NCBI GenBank assembly: GCA_965200375.1
Contig: OZ241353.1
Span: forward strand, 1,116,001 to 1,180,000
DNA: 64,000 nucleotides
Reading direction: 5' to 3'
DNA from: VXYL01 sp965200375
GTDB taxonomy: Bacteria; Pseudomonadota; Gammaproteobacteria; Pseudomonadales; Azotimanducaceae
This document shows positions 17,022 to 25,313 of this stretch, in pieces (positions within the stretch are counted from its first letter, which is position 1; every line of letters begins with the position of its first letter). The notes under the pieces are model-generated. The model saw only the letters and a list, made by a program, of their open reading frames with translations, did not search any database and had not been told where the DNA came from. The position numbers were made by a program, and so were the translations under genes.

Positions 17022-19007
17022 CTATCGACGTTCCGCCAGCAGCCGCTGCCGACCAGCGGCGGACGGTTGCAGCGAGGCCAGGCTGGTGGTCGCCGGCGGT
17101 TGGCCCAGGAGATAGCTGTCGAGCACCTGGCGGACCACCGGCCCCGCCACCGAGCTGCCGCCGCCGCCGTTTTCGACCAGCACGGCAACGGCGATCCGCG
17201 GCGCTTCCACCGGCGCGAAGGCGATGAACCAGGCATGCTTGCGCTGGTACTCGTCCAGCGACTCTTCGTCGTACTCCTGGCCTTGGGGAATCGCAACCAC
17301 CTGCGCGGTGCCGGACTTGCCCGCCATGCGATAGCGCAGGTCCTGGCCGATGTACGCCCAGGCCGTGCCGTTCTGGCCGTAGCCCTGGTTGCCGCGATGC
17401 ACCACGTCGGCCATGGCGGCCGCCATGCGCTCCCAATCCTCCGCGGTCGGCCCCTCCACCGCCGCGGCCTGGCCGCGAACGAACTCCGCCAGAGCGCCGT
17501 CGCTGGACTTCAACATTCTGGGCGGCACCAGGCGGCCGCGATTGGCCAGCGTCGCCGCCACGGTGGCGAGCTGCAGCGGCGTCGCCAGCAGGTCGCCTTG
17601 GCCAATCGCAATGTTCACGGTGTCGCCGGGATACCACACCTCGCCCTTGTAGCCGGCCTTCCAGACGCTGTCCGGCAGCACCCCCGGGTCCGCGTCCGCC
17701 ACGTCCAGCGCGGCGACGCGCCCGTAGCCGAGCTGGGCCGCGAAGTGCGGCAGAGCGTCGGTGGCCATGCGCGACCCGAGTTCGTAGAAGTAGACGTTGG
17801 AGGAACGGTAGATGGCGCGGTTCAGGTCCACCACCCCCTGGCCGCCGGGGTTGCCCGGCTGCCAGTTCCAGTCGCGGTAGACGCGCCGCTGGCCAGGCAG
17901 TCGGAACTCGCCGCGGTCGTCGACGGTGCGTTCCCAGTCGGTGAGCCCCAGCGCCAGCCCGGCGAGCCCCACCACCGGCTTGAAGGTGGAGCCGGGCGCG
18001 TAGCGCCCGCGCCCCGCCCGGTCCAGGAGCGGCGTGTCCCGGGACGCCACCAGCGCCTCGTACCGGCTGGGTTCGATGCCGGTGACGAACTGGTTCGGGT
18101 CGTAGCCCGGGCTGCTGACGAAGGCGAGAATGCCCCCGGATGGCGGGTCTATCGCCACCACCGCCCCTCGACGCTCGCCGAGCGCGGCGCTTGCGGCGAT
18201 CTGCAGGCCGCTGTGGAGGTGCAGCGTGAGGTTCTGCCCCGGCGTTGGCTTCACCTTCGCTATCTCGCGCTGCTCCGCCCCGGCGGCGTTGCGTTCCACG
18301 TAGCGGACGCCGGGCTCGCCGTGCAGGGAGGACTCGTAGAACGCCTCCACGCCGCGCTTGCCGATGAAGCGCGTCGCCCGGTAGCGGCGGGCGTCCAGGG
18401 TTGCGGCGTCCTCGGCGGAGATGCGTCGAACCGAGCCCACGGCGTGCGCCATCAGCGCGCCGTAGGGGTAGTAGCGGACCGTCTCCGGGTACACGTCCAC
18501 GCCCGGCAGGCGATGGCGGTTCACTTCGACCACGGCCCGTTCCACCGCATCGAGGTTGTGCTTCAGGGAGACCGGCTGGGACGCCCGCCGCTCGGCGGCG
18601 AGCCGGGTACGAAACGCCGTCAGCTGGCCGTCGCTCAGATCCACCAGCGCCGCCAGCGCGGCGAGCGTGGCGTCGAGCTCCGGCGCGTGGTCCGGCACCA
18701 CCACCAACGAGTACACCGTGCGGTTGCCAGCGAGCACCTCGCCGGCACGGTCGTAGATCACGCCCCTGGTCGGAGCGACCGGCACGGTGTGGATGCGGTT
18801 CTCGTTGGAGAGTGTCTGGTACTCGTCGTGCTTGAATACCATCAGCCACAGCATGCGGGCGAGAAGCAGACAGAACATCGCTGCCAGGAACACGAACACC
18901 GCCACCGTGCGGGAGGCGAACGCCAGCTGTTCCCGCTCGTCGTCCTTGGTGCGGGTGCCGCCGCGCCGTGGTCGGCGCAGTTCCCAGAAGTGCAGGATCG
19001 CGGCCAT
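17022..19007 (-). CDS. mrdA: Penicillin-binding protein 2 (MrdA), elongasome transpeptidase
   Basis: 661 residues. A short cytoplasmic tail is followed by one transmembrane anchor (about 33-55, VAVFVFLAAMFCLLLARML), the PBP dimer/pedestal domain (NRIHTVPVAPTRGVIYDR, then PYGALMAHAVGSV), and the transpeptidase domain with STFK (about residue 339), SSN in YRSSNVYFYELG and KSGT in MAGKSGTAQVV. It crosslinks lateral-wall peptidoglycan in complex with RodA. The ATG overlaps the rlmH stop by one base (TGATG), so translation is probably coupled. An upstream open extension lies inside rlmH and was not used. Confidence 0.96.
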   Translation of the reverse strand: MAAILHFWELRRPRRGGTRTKDDEREQLAFASRTVAVFVFLAAMFCLLLARMLWLMVFKHDEYQTLSNENRIHTVPVAPTRGVIYDRAGEVLAGNRTVYSLVVVPDHAPELDATLAALAALVDLSDGQLTAFRTRLAAERRASQPVSLKHNLDAVERAVVEVNRHRLPGVDVYPETVRYYPYGALMAHAVGSVRRISAEDAATLDARRYRATRFIGKRGVEAFYESSLHGEPGVRYVERNAAGAEQREIAKVKPTPGQNLTLHLHSGLQIAASAALGERRGAVVAIDPPSGGILAFVSSPGYDPNQFVTGIEPSRYEALVASRDTPLLDRAGRGRYAPGSTFKPVVGLAGLALGLTDWERTVDDRGEFRLPGQRRVYRDWNWQPGNPGGQGVVDLNRAIYRSSNVYFYELGSRMATDALPHFAAQLGYGRVAALDVADADPGVLPDSVWKAGYKGEVWYPGDTVNIAIGQGDLLATPLQLATVAATLANRGRLVPPRMLKSSDGALAEFVRGQAAAVEGPTAEDWERMAAAMADVVHRGNQGYGQNGTAWAYIGQDLRYRMAGKSGTAQVVAIPQGQEYDEESLDEYQRKHAWFIAFAPVEAPRIAVAVLVENGGGGSSVAGPVVRQVLDSYLLGQPPATTSLASLQPSAAGRQRLLAERR

Positions 19008-19444
19008 CAGGCGCGGTGGTAGGGGTGGCCGTGCAGAATGGTCCAAGCTCGGTACAGCTGCTCGGCCAGGAGCACGCGCACCAGCTGGTGGGGCAGCGTA
19101 AGCGCCGACAGCGACAGCACCTCGGCTGCGCCTTGCCTGGCTTCGGCGTCGAAGCCAGCGACGCCGCCGATCAGCATGGCCACGTCGCGTCCCGCCATCC
19201 GCCAATCGCCGAGCAAGGCGGCAAGCCCGGTGCTGCTAAGCGAACGGCCGCGCCGATCGAGGATCACCGAGGTCTCGCCCCGCCGCACCGCGGCCAGCAG
19301 GCGCTGCTGGTCGTTCTGCCCGGCACGAAGCGCGATCACGACCAGTTCGGGCCGACTCGCCGCCGGCAACCGCCTGAAGTAGTGCGCTACGCCCTCGTCG
19401 ATCCATTTCGGCGCCTTGCCGACCGTCAGCAACCGCAGTTTCAA
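19007..19444 (-). CDS. rlmH: 23S rRNA (pseudouridine1915-N3)-methyltransferase RlmH
   Basis: 145 residues of the SPOUT (knotted) methyltransferase class, close to the usual 155. The start KLRLLTVGKAPKWIDEGV, the middle TSVILDRRGRSLSS, and the SAM-binding knot MLIGGVAGFD followed by LSLSALTLPHQLVRVLLAEQ and the YRAWTILHGHPYHR tail are diagnostic. The only start that gives the conserved N-terminus is a TTG that overlaps the rsfS stop (TTGA). A weak start codon here suggests dependence on coupling to rsfS. The rsfS-rlmH-mrdA-rodA order is the canonical one. Confidence 0.94.
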   Translation of the reverse strand: MKLRLLTVGKAPKWIDEGVAHYFRRLPAASRPELVVIALRAGQNDQQRLLAAVRRGETSVILDRRGRSLSSTGLAALLGDWRMAGRDVAMLIGGVAGFDAEARQGAAEVLSLSALTLPHQLVRVLLAEQLYRAWTILHGHPYHRA

Positions 19445-19854
19445 TGCGGCGCGGCGTTCTCGGACCGGCTCGGCAGCGGCGGTCCGTGCGCTTCCCACAG
19501 CCTTTCCAAGTCGTAGAAGGCCCGGGTTTGGGCGCGCATCACATGCACCACGACGTCCGCGAAGTCCAGCAGCACCCAATCGCTGCCATCGCGGCCCTCG
19601 ATCCCCAGCACGGGGTGGCCATGCGCCTTGGCGCGTTCGAGCACATGGTCCACGATGGCCTTGACGTGGCGGCCCGAGGTGCCGCCGACTATCAGCATGG
19701 CGTCGGTCAGGTCCGTCAGCTCGGCGACATCGAGCATCCTGGGTGCGACGCCTTTGCGATCCTGGGCCGCGGCAAGCACCAGCGCCTTGAGCGCCGCGAC
19801 CGACCCGCCGCCTTCGGCCTGGCTGCGGGCAGGTGCCGCTACGGGCGCCCGCAT
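19441..19854 (-). CDS. rsfS: Ribosome silencing factor RsfS (RsfA/DUF143)
   Basis: 137 residues. RsfS binds ribosomal protein uL14 and blocks subunit joining in starvation. Recognisable blocks: DVAELTDLTDAMLIVGGTSG, RHVKAIVDHVLERAK and GIEGRDGSDWVLLDFADVVV, with HVMRAQTRAFYDLERLW at the end. All match the DUF143 family. The ATG at 19854 is the nearest start to the conserved region; about 20 residues before it look like a variable leader. nadD lies 82 bp upstream. Confidence 0.94.
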   Translation of the reverse strand: MRAPVAAPARSQAEGGGSVAALKALVLAAAQDRKGVAPRMLDVAELTDLTDAMLIVGGTSGRHVKAIVDHVLERAKAHGHPVLGIEGRDGSDWVLLDFADVVVHVMRAQTRAFYDLERLWEAHGPPLPSRSENAAPH

Positions 19855-19936
19855 CGCCGAAGTTCGCGCTGGCGGACAGCACCGTCGGGCCCGCTCCGGA
19901 TGGTCCGCAGCGGCAACCGCATGTAGGACTCGCCGG

Positions 19937-20560
19937 TCATTCCAGTGGGGCTGGCCCAAGCGCTCCGTACAGTCCGTGGCGCCTAATATAGGCCCAGACT
20001 TCGGCCGGGAGCAACGCTTGCGGGGTGCGCCCGGCGGCGATCGCACGACGCAGCGCGGTGCCGGACGCCGCCAGCATCGGCGCATCCAGATAGTGAACGG
20101 CGCCAGCGCTGCGTCCGGCCAGCGCGTCCGCGTCCGCCTCTTCGAAGCCGGCAGGCAGCGGCGGGCGCCCGGCGCCCGGACGGTCGAAGACCAGCAGATT
20201 GCACAGGGCCGGCAGTTCTTCGGCCCGGTGCCAGTTGCCGATTTCCGCCGCGGCGTCGGCGCCGATCAGCCACACCAGCGGCCGCTGCGCAGCCAGCGCC
20301 GCCAGGGTGTCCACGGTGTAGGAGGGCCCGGCTCGGGCCGTCTCCAACCGCGACAGCCGCAGCCAAGGCCGCCGCACCGTCGCCCGCCGGAGCATCTCCC
20401 AACGATGTTCCACCGCAGCCGCCGGCGCCGGCCGATGCCAAGGGCGCGCTGCCAACATCAGCGTGACGACGTCCGCTCCCAACGCCGCTCGGCCCTGCCT
20501 GGCAGCGTACAGATGGCCGCGGTGTACGGGGTCGAAGGTGCCCCCGAGGAGAGCCATCAT
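19937..20560 (-). CDS. nadD: Nicotinate-nucleotide adenylyltransferase NadD
   Basis: 207 residues. The nucleotidyltransferase signature GGTFDPVHRGHLYAA is at the N-terminus. Later features are PSYTVDTLAAL, PLVWLIGADAAAEIGNWHR and ASGTALRRAIAAGR near the C-terminus (the family ISST/SGT-x-IR motif). NadD joins nicotinate mononucleotide and ATP to form deamido-NAD. The ATG overlaps the upstream LON-domain gene as ATGA, and a second ATG follows directly. Confidence 0.94.
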   Translation of the reverse strand: MMALLGGTFDPVHRGHLYAARQGRAALGADVVTLMLAARPWHRPAPAAAVEHRWEMLRRATVRRPWLRLSRLETARAGPSYTVDTLAALAAQRPLVWLIGADAAAEIGNWHRAEELPALCNLLVFDRPGAGRPPLPAGFEEADADALAGRSAGAVHYLDAPMLAASGTALRRAIAAGRTPQALLPAEVWAYIRRHGLYGALGPAPLE

Positions 20561-21159
20561 CCGCGCAGTCTGCCTACCAGCCGGCGCACCTCCAGCAGCC
20601 GTTCCCGGGGCAGCTGCATCTGCAGCAGCCCTTGCTTCGTCTCGGCCTCCAACGGCAGCAGTTCCGCCAGCCGCCAACCGACGGCGCGGGCGTCCGCGAG
20701 GTCCGCCTCGATGCCAAGCTGTTCGACCAAGGGGTGCTTGAGCAGCATGCGCAAGGTCTTGACGAGGCCGTCGAATTCCTCCGGCACCGGGGCCGGGGGT
20801 TCCTCCGGCAAAAAACGCACCGCGGCCATGGCAAGGTGGTCCCGGGTCTCCCACACCCGCTGTACGCGGAACTTGCCATCGCCCTGGCAGGTGATGCCGA
20901 GACGTCCGTTGGGGAGCGGGTTGAAGTCCACGATGCGGGCGTAGGTGCCGACCTCGAACAGCGCCGGCGGGCCGGCGTCGTCTGGCTGCCGGGTCTCGCG
21001 TCCATCGCGGATCAGCACTACGCCGAAGCCGCTGTCCGCCTTCATGCACTGGCGCACGAGATCCAGATAGCGCGGCTCGAAGATCTGCAGCGGCAGCCGG
21101 CCGCCCGGAAACAGCACTGTGCCCAGCGGAAAGAGCGGGATGTCCTGGCCACCACACAT
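20557..21159 (-). CDS. LON peptidase N-terminal (substrate-binding) domain protein
   Basis: 200 residues. It corresponds only to the N-terminal PUA-like domain of Lon, without the AAA+ or protease parts. Diagnostic stretches are IPLFPLGTVLFPGGRLPLQ, IFEPRYLDLVRQCM, GFGVVLIRDG and VGTYARIVDFNPLPNGRLG. Stand-alone forms are common in proteobacteria and uncharacterised. The ATG at 21159 is chosen because it is nine residues before the conserved region; the frame extends further upstream without a clear ribosome-binding site. It is the first gene of the nadD-rsfS-rlmH-mrdA-rodA run. Confidence 0.82.
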   Translation of the reverse strand: MCGGQDIPLFPLGTVLFPGGRLPLQIFEPRYLDLVRQCMKADSGFGVVLIRDGRETRQPDDAGPPALFEVGTYARIVDFNPLPNGRLGITCQGDGKFRVQRVWETRDHLAMAAVRFLPEEPPAPVPEEFDGLVKTLRMLLKHPLVEQLGIEADLADARAVGWRLAELLPLEAETKQGLLQMQLPRERLLEVRRLVGRLRG

Positions 21160-21287
21160 GTACGCCCCGCAGGGCCGCCGGGTGCGTTCTCCGGCAGAGA
21201 AACCAGCCTTTCGGGCAATCGGCCATGCCACGCCGGAACGCACGTTGGAAGACGCTACCGTAGCAGGTTTCGGCTTACACTGACGAC

Positions 21288-22115
21288 ATGGCAGCAACGG
21301 CGGGCGACGTCATCGGCCCCTTCGAGGCTGTCGTCCTGGCGCTCGTTCAAGGCGTCACCGAGTTCCTGCCGGTGTCGAGTTCGGCGCATCTGATCCTGCC
21401 AGCGGCGCTGCTGGGCTGGCCGGACCAGGGCCTGGCGTTCGACGTGGCCGTCCATGCTGGCACCTTGCTGGCGGTTCTCGTCTACCTGCGCCGCGATCTC
21501 GCCGGCTTCCTGGCCAGCAGCGCGAGACTGGCGACGCGCCGGGTGTGGGACGACAAGCTCGATCTGTTGGCGCGCCTCGGCCTCGCCAGCGCGCCTATCG
21601 CGGTTTGCGGCTGGCTGTTCGCGGACTCCGTCGCCGTCAACCTGCGCGGCACGGCAGTGGTCGCCAGCGCGACGCTGGTGTTCGGCCTGGCGCTTTGGTG
21701 GGCGGACCGCCGCGCTCGAGGAGGGGCAGCAGGCGCCGTGCCGAGCATCGGCGGCGCGTTGGCGATCGGTCTGGCGCAGGCGCTGGCGCTGGTGCCCGGC
21801 GCCTCGCGGGCTGGCGTGACCATCACCGCGGCGCTGCTGCTCGGCCTCGGCCGCGCGGCGGCAGTGCGCTTCTCCTTTCTGTTGGCGATTCCCGCAATTG
21901 CCGGCGCCACGGCGCTGCTGGCGATGGAAGCGGCGGCTGATAAGACCGCGGATTGGCGCCTGCTCGCGCTCGGCTTCGCCGTGGCGGCGGCAAGCGCCTT
22001 CGCGACCATCGCAGCCATGCTGGCCTTCGTCGAGCGCGTCGGCCTAGCGCCCTTCGCCCTGTACCGCATCGCGCTCGGGCTGGCGCTGTTCGCCATGATG
22101 GCGGCGACCGCCTGA
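21288..22115 (+). CDS. uppP: Undecaprenyl-diphosphatase UppP (BacA)
   Basis: 275 residues with about eight membrane helices. It has the catalytic BacA/UppP motifs: EAVVLALVQGVTEFLPVSSS with SAHLIL after it, and ALALVPGASRAGVTITAAL (the second, PGTSRSG-like motif). It recycles the C55 lipid carrier used for peptidoglycan and glycan export, and overexpression in E. coli gives bacitracin resistance. It is transcribed divergently from the LON-domain gene. A -10-like TACACT lies 7-12 bp before the ATG, so a very short leader is possible. Confidence 0.95.
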   Translation: MAATAGDVIGPFEAVVLALVQGVTEFLPVSSSAHLILPAALLGWPDQGLAFDVAVHAGTLLAVLVYLRRDLAGFLASSARLATRRVWDDKLDLLARLGLASAPIAVCGWLFADSVAVNLRGTAVVASATLVFGLALWWADRRARGGAAGAVPSIGGALAIGLAQALALVPGASRAGVTITAALLLGLGRAAAVRFSFLLAIPAIAGATALLAMEAAADKTADWRLLALGFAVAAASAFATIAAMLAFVERVGLAPFALYRIALGLALFAMMAATA

Positions 22116-22168
22116 CGGATTGATCCTATGAGCTGGTCGCGCCGTCGTAGATGGCGCACGGCTCCATG

Positions 22169-22195
22169 CGCCGATGTCGCGCGAGAACATCGGCG
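22169..22195. terminator. 9-bp stem-loop downstream of uppP, without a T-tract
   Basis: CGCCGATGT (22169-22177) and ACATCGGCG (22187-22195) form a perfect 9-bp stem with a 9-nt loop, 54 bp after the uppP stop. No U-run follows, so it would be an atypical terminator or a processing signal. Confidence 0.35.
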
Positions 22196-22261
22196 ACGTC
22201 GCACGCGATGCCGGGCGAATGACGGTTTGACAGGCACGGGGCCGGGGCGCAGGATGCGCAC

Positions 22262-22933
22262 ATGGCCTACGCGCTCGACACGGCTGCGACCATCGAGGAG
22301 CTCGAGTCCGCTGGCGTTCAGCCCGCGCAAGCCAAGTCCATCGTGCAGGCGATCGACGGCGCGGTCGGCGACATCGCCACGAAGGACGACTTCAAAGCGC
22401 TCCGAACGGAGACCAGAGCGGAGTTCAAGGAGTTCCGGGAGGAGACCAGAGCGGAGTTCAAGGAGTTCCGGGAGGAGACCAGAGCGGAGTTCAAGGAGTT
22501 CCGGGAGGAGATAAGAGCGGAGTTCAAGGAGTTCCGGGAGGAGATCAGGTCGGAGTTGAGCGAATTCCGCAACGAGATCAATGGCAAGCTCGAAGGATTC
22601 CGCGAAGAGTTCAACGGTCAGCTCCAAGAGCTACGCGAAGAGTTCAACGGTCAGCTCCAAGAGCTACGCGAAGAGTTCAACACCAAGCTCGATGGGCTGC
22701 GCGAAGAGTTCAACACCAAGCTCGATGGGCTGCGCGAAGAGTTCAACACCAAGCTCGATGGGCTGCGCGAAGAGTTCAACACCAAGTTCGCAGAGTTCCG
22801 CGACGAGGCCCGCGCAACGTTCGCTACCAAGGCGGACATCGCAACGCTCAAGAGCGAGCTGACCTTGCGCATCGTCGTCGCGCAGGTCACCACCGCAACG
22901 CTGCTGTTCGCGCTGCTCAAGTTGTTCCCTTAA
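22262..22933 (+). CDS. Coiled-coil protein of 11-residue repeats with C-terminal membrane helix (DUF1640-like)
   Basis: 223 residues. A short head (about 1-45, IEELESAGVQPAQAKSIVQ) resembles the CCDC90/DUF1640 family, the bacterial relatives of mitochondrial MCUR1. Residues about 50-180 are runs of 11-residue units: first EFREETRAEFK-like, then EFNGQLQELRE and EFNTKLDGLRE. Eleven-residue periodicity predicts a nearly straight coiled coil. The final hydrophobic helix (VAQVTTATLLFALLKLF) would anchor it. The units are encoded by near-identical 33-bp repeats, so length variation between strains is likely. Function in bacteria is unknown. An AGGA lies about 8 nt before the ATG. Confidence 0.77.
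   Translation: MAYALDTAATIEELESAGVQPAQAKSIVQAIDGAVGDIATKDDFKALRTETRAEFKEFREETRAEFKEFREETRAEFKEFREEIRAEFKEFREEIRSELSEFRNEINGKLEGFREEFNGQLQELREEFNGQLQELREEFNTKLDGLREEFNTKLDGLREEFNTKLDGLREEFNTKFAEFRDEARATFATKADIATLKSELTLRIVVAQVTTATLLFALLKLFP
22409..22801 (+). repeat. Intragenic 33-bp tandem repeats in the coiled-coil gene
   Basis: Two families: about five copies from 22409 to 22573 (unit begins GAGACCAGAGCGGAGTTCAA) and six copies from 22604 to 22801 (unit begins GAAGAGTTCAAC). The units keep the reading frame. High identity within each family points to recent slippage or unequal crossover. Confidence 0.9.
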
Positions 22934-22955
22934 GGAACCCCGGCCGCAAGATCGC

Positions 22956-23540
22956 TCAGAGCAGCAGTCGCGTGGCGTAGGCGACGGTGTTCTCGGTGAG
23001 TTCCGCGCGCCGCCGGAAGCGCGCTCCGGCTTCCCCTGGCGGCGAGCGCGAGGCCTGCCAGGACGACAAGCCGTCGTACCAGGTGCAGAGCAGCATCCTG
23101 CCGTGCGCGGCCGCGCGATCCTGCTCCTTGAACAGGCCCTGCGGCACGGCCTGGTACGCCTCGGCATGCTCGAAGTCCTGCCATGCGGCCGCCGACAAGG
23201 CCGCTATTTCGTCTACGTCCGCGTGGGCGACCGAGAAGAAACGGAACACGTACAGCCCCTCGCGGGCACGTTGCACGAAGGCGGTGGGGCGCACCGTGGG
23301 TTCGAGCAGCAGCGTCTCGGCGACGGCGACGCTTGGCAGCGCTTCAAGCCGCGGTCGCAGCTCCGCGACATCGCCGAAGGCGACCACCAGGAGTTCGTTG
23401 GAGCCGATGCCGAAGAGGCCGTGGAAGGCGCCCCACAGCTGCGCCGGCCGCAGCGCCCGGAAGCCGTCGGCCCGCAGCGCATCGTAGGCGGTGCGGAAAT
23501 CCCGCGAGGTCGTGCGCAGGCGGACGTAGGCGTAGGTCAT
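22956..23540 (-). CDS. NIPSNAP / dimeric alpha-beta barrel-like protein
   Basis: About 194 residues; starts at 23540, 23546 and 23555 are all possible. Two ferredoxin-like halves are suggested by repeated strand-helix patterns: ELLVVAFGDVAEL and EGLYVFRFFSVAHADVDEI, the latter typical of NIPSNAP-type proteins. A conserved-looking acidic AWQDFEHAEAYQAV and LLCTWYDGLSSWQ follow. It is divergent from the TPP-enzyme gene with about 130 bp between the starts. No catalytic motif is visible; assignment is by fold pattern and moderate. Confidence 0.55.
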   Translation of the reverse strand: MTYAYVRLRTTSRDFRTAYDALRADGFRALRPAQLWGAFHGLFGIGSNELLVVAFGDVAELRPRLEALPSVAVAETLLLEPTVRPTAFVQRAREGLYVFRFFSVAHADVDEIAALSAAAWQDFEHAEAYQAVPQGLFKEQDRAAAHGRMLLCTWYDGLSSWQASRSPPGEAGARFRRRAELTENTVAYATRLLL

Positions 23541-23673
23541 GCGCATGCGGAGCACCGACGGCGGACGGACGAGTATATGGCAAACTCACCCGCAAGGCCG
23601 CGAGGCGCGCGCAGCCGCGCAGACTGGGCCGCGTCGAGAACTCGCGGACCAGAGCCCACGAGGAGCCGCCGCC

Positions 23674-25233
23674 ATGCCCAACCCCAACGGCGCCGAGAGC
23701 GTCATCCGCACGTTTCTTGCGCACGGCGTAGACACCTGCTTCGCCAATCCCGGCACCTCGGAGATGCATCTGGTGCAGGCGCTGGACGCAACGCCGGCCA
23801 TGCGCCCGGTGCTGTGCCTGTTCGAGGGCGTCTGCACCGGCGCCGCCGACGGCTTTGGGCGCATGGCGGGCCGCCCGGCGACGACGCTGCTGCATCTCGG
23901 CGCCGGCCTCGGCAACGGCATCGCCAATCTGCACAACTGCCGCCGTGCCGCCACGCCGCTGGTGAACCTGGTCGGCGACCACGCGGTGCATCACGTGGCC
24001 CACGATGCGCCGCTGACCGCAGACATCGAGGGCGTGGCAAGGCCGGTCTCGGCCTGGGTCCGCACTGTTCGCAGCAGCACCGGCGCTGGCCTCGACGCCG
24101 CCGATGCGGTGCGGGCCGCGGTGACGCCGAATCCCGATCCCCAGGGCGGCATCGCGACCCTGATTCTGCCCGCGGACTGCGCCTGGGGACCGGGCCGGCC
24201 CGCCGTGCCCGGGCCAGCCTTTGCCGCCGCGAGCGCCCGCCCGAAGGCGCCGGCCCAGGCGATAGCCGATGCCGCCCGCCGCATCGACTCGCACACGCTG
24301 CTGTTGGTGGACGGCGACGGGCTCGGCGAGCAGGGCGTCAAGGCGGCCGGGCGGATCGCCGCCAAAGCCGGCTGTCGGGTGTTCTCGCCGACGTTTCCGG
24401 CCCGGGTGGAGGCTGGGCCGGACCTGCCGCTGCTAGCCCGGCTGCCGTACTTCCCGGAACAGATCCTGGAGCTTCTGGCACCGGTGCGGCAGCTGGTGCT
24501 GGTTGGCGCCGAACGGCCGGTGAGCTTCTTCGCCTACCGCAACGTGCCGAGCGATCTGGTGCCGGACGGCTGCGAGGTGGTGCGCTTGGCCCACCGCCAC
24601 GAAGACGTCGCTGGCGCCTTGGTCGATCTCGCGGACGAGCTGGCGGCGCCGGCCGCCAAGGCGCCGGAGGGGGCACGGCCGGCGGTTCCGACTGGTCGTC
24701 TCAATGCTCGCGGCATTGCCGCCGTCCTCGCCGCCCGCGCTCCGGACGGCACCATCGTGGCCGGCGACTCCGGTGGCGGCGGCGCCGCCTTCCCGGCGAT
24801 GCAGCGGTGCGTACGCCACAGCTGGCTCAACATCACCGGCGGCGCCATCGGCCAGGGCGGTCCGGTGGGCGTCGGCGCGGCCATCGCCTGCCCGGAACGC
24901 ACCACGCTGGCGCTGCTCGGCGATGGCGGCGCGATGTACACCAACCAGTTCCTGTGGACCGCTGCACGGGAGAATCTGAACCTGATAGCGGTGATCTTCG
25001 CCAATCGCCAGTACAACATCCTGGAGGTCGAGTACCGACGCCTGGGGATCAACGACATCGGCGAGGGAGCCGCCAGCCTGTTCGATCTGTCGCGCCCGGA
25101 CCTGGACTGGGTGGCGCTGGCCAAGGCGCAAGGCGTTCCCGGCAGCCGCGCCGAGACCTGCGAGGCGTTCGACGAGCAGCTTTGCCGAGCCCTCGACGCC
25201 GACGGACCATATTTGATCGAGGCGGTCCTGTAG
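23674..25233 (+). CDS. Thiamine-diphosphate-dependent enzyme, acetolactate synthase/decarboxylase-like
   Basis: 519 residues with the three-domain TPP fold. The N-terminal PYR domain has CFANPGTSEMHLVQAL and the activating Glu in VLCLFEGVCTGAADGFGRMA. The middle domain is degenerate. The C-terminal PP domain has the TPP/Mg site ALLGDGGAMYTNQFLW followed by the N-x-x-Y-N-I-L-type NRQYNILEVE. This subgroup (acetolactate synthase large-subunit-like orphans) has no small regulatory subunit nearby, so biosynthesis of branched-chain amino acids is unlikely. A 2-oxoacid decarboxylase or lyase role is inferred. The ATG at 23674 follows a GGAG-containing leader. Confidence 0.8.
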   Translation: MPNPNGAESVIRTFLAHGVDTCFANPGTSEMHLVQALDATPAMRPVLCLFEGVCTGAADGFGRMAGRPATTLLHLGAGLGNGIANLHNCRRAATPLVNLVGDHAVHHVAHDAPLTADIEGVARPVSAWVRTVRSSTGAGLDAADAVRAAVTPNPDPQGGIATLILPADCAWGPGRPAVPGPAFAAASARPKAPAQAIADAARRIDSHTLLLVDGDGLGEQGVKAAGRIAAKAGCRVFSPTFPARVEAGPDLPLLARLPYFPEQILELLAPVRQLVLVGAERPVSFFAYRNVPSDLVPDGCEVVRLAHRHEDVAGALVDLADELAAPAAKAPEGARPAVPTGRLNARGIAAVLAARAPDGTIVAGDSGGGGAAFPAMQRCVRHSWLNITGGAIGQGGPVGVGAAIACPERTTLALLGDGGAMYTNQFLWTAARENLNLIAVIFANRQYNILEVEYRRLGINDIGEGAASLFDLSRPDLDWVALAKAQGVPGSRAETCEAFDEQLCRALDADGPYLIEAVL

Positions 25234-25258
25234 CGTCGGCTATCGGCTCTTGCCTGTG

Positions 25259-25297
25259 GGTGCCGATCGGCATTGAAGTGGCTCCCGAATCGGCACC
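25259..25297. terminator. Inverted repeat between convergent genes (possible bidirectional terminator)
   Basis: GGTGCCGAT (25259-25267) and ATCGGCACC (25289-25297) are perfect 9-bp arms around a 21-nt loop, placed between the convergent TPP-enzyme and oxygenase genes. There is no T-tract. Confidence 0.4.
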
Positions 25298-25313
25298 TTG
25301 CCCTTCCCGACCA

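Noticed and set aside
22227..22255. Promoter TTGACA with CAGGAT before the coiled-coil gene
   Set aside because: The -10 matches only three of six positions and would leave a leader of about 5 nt; the AGGA there is more likely the RBS.
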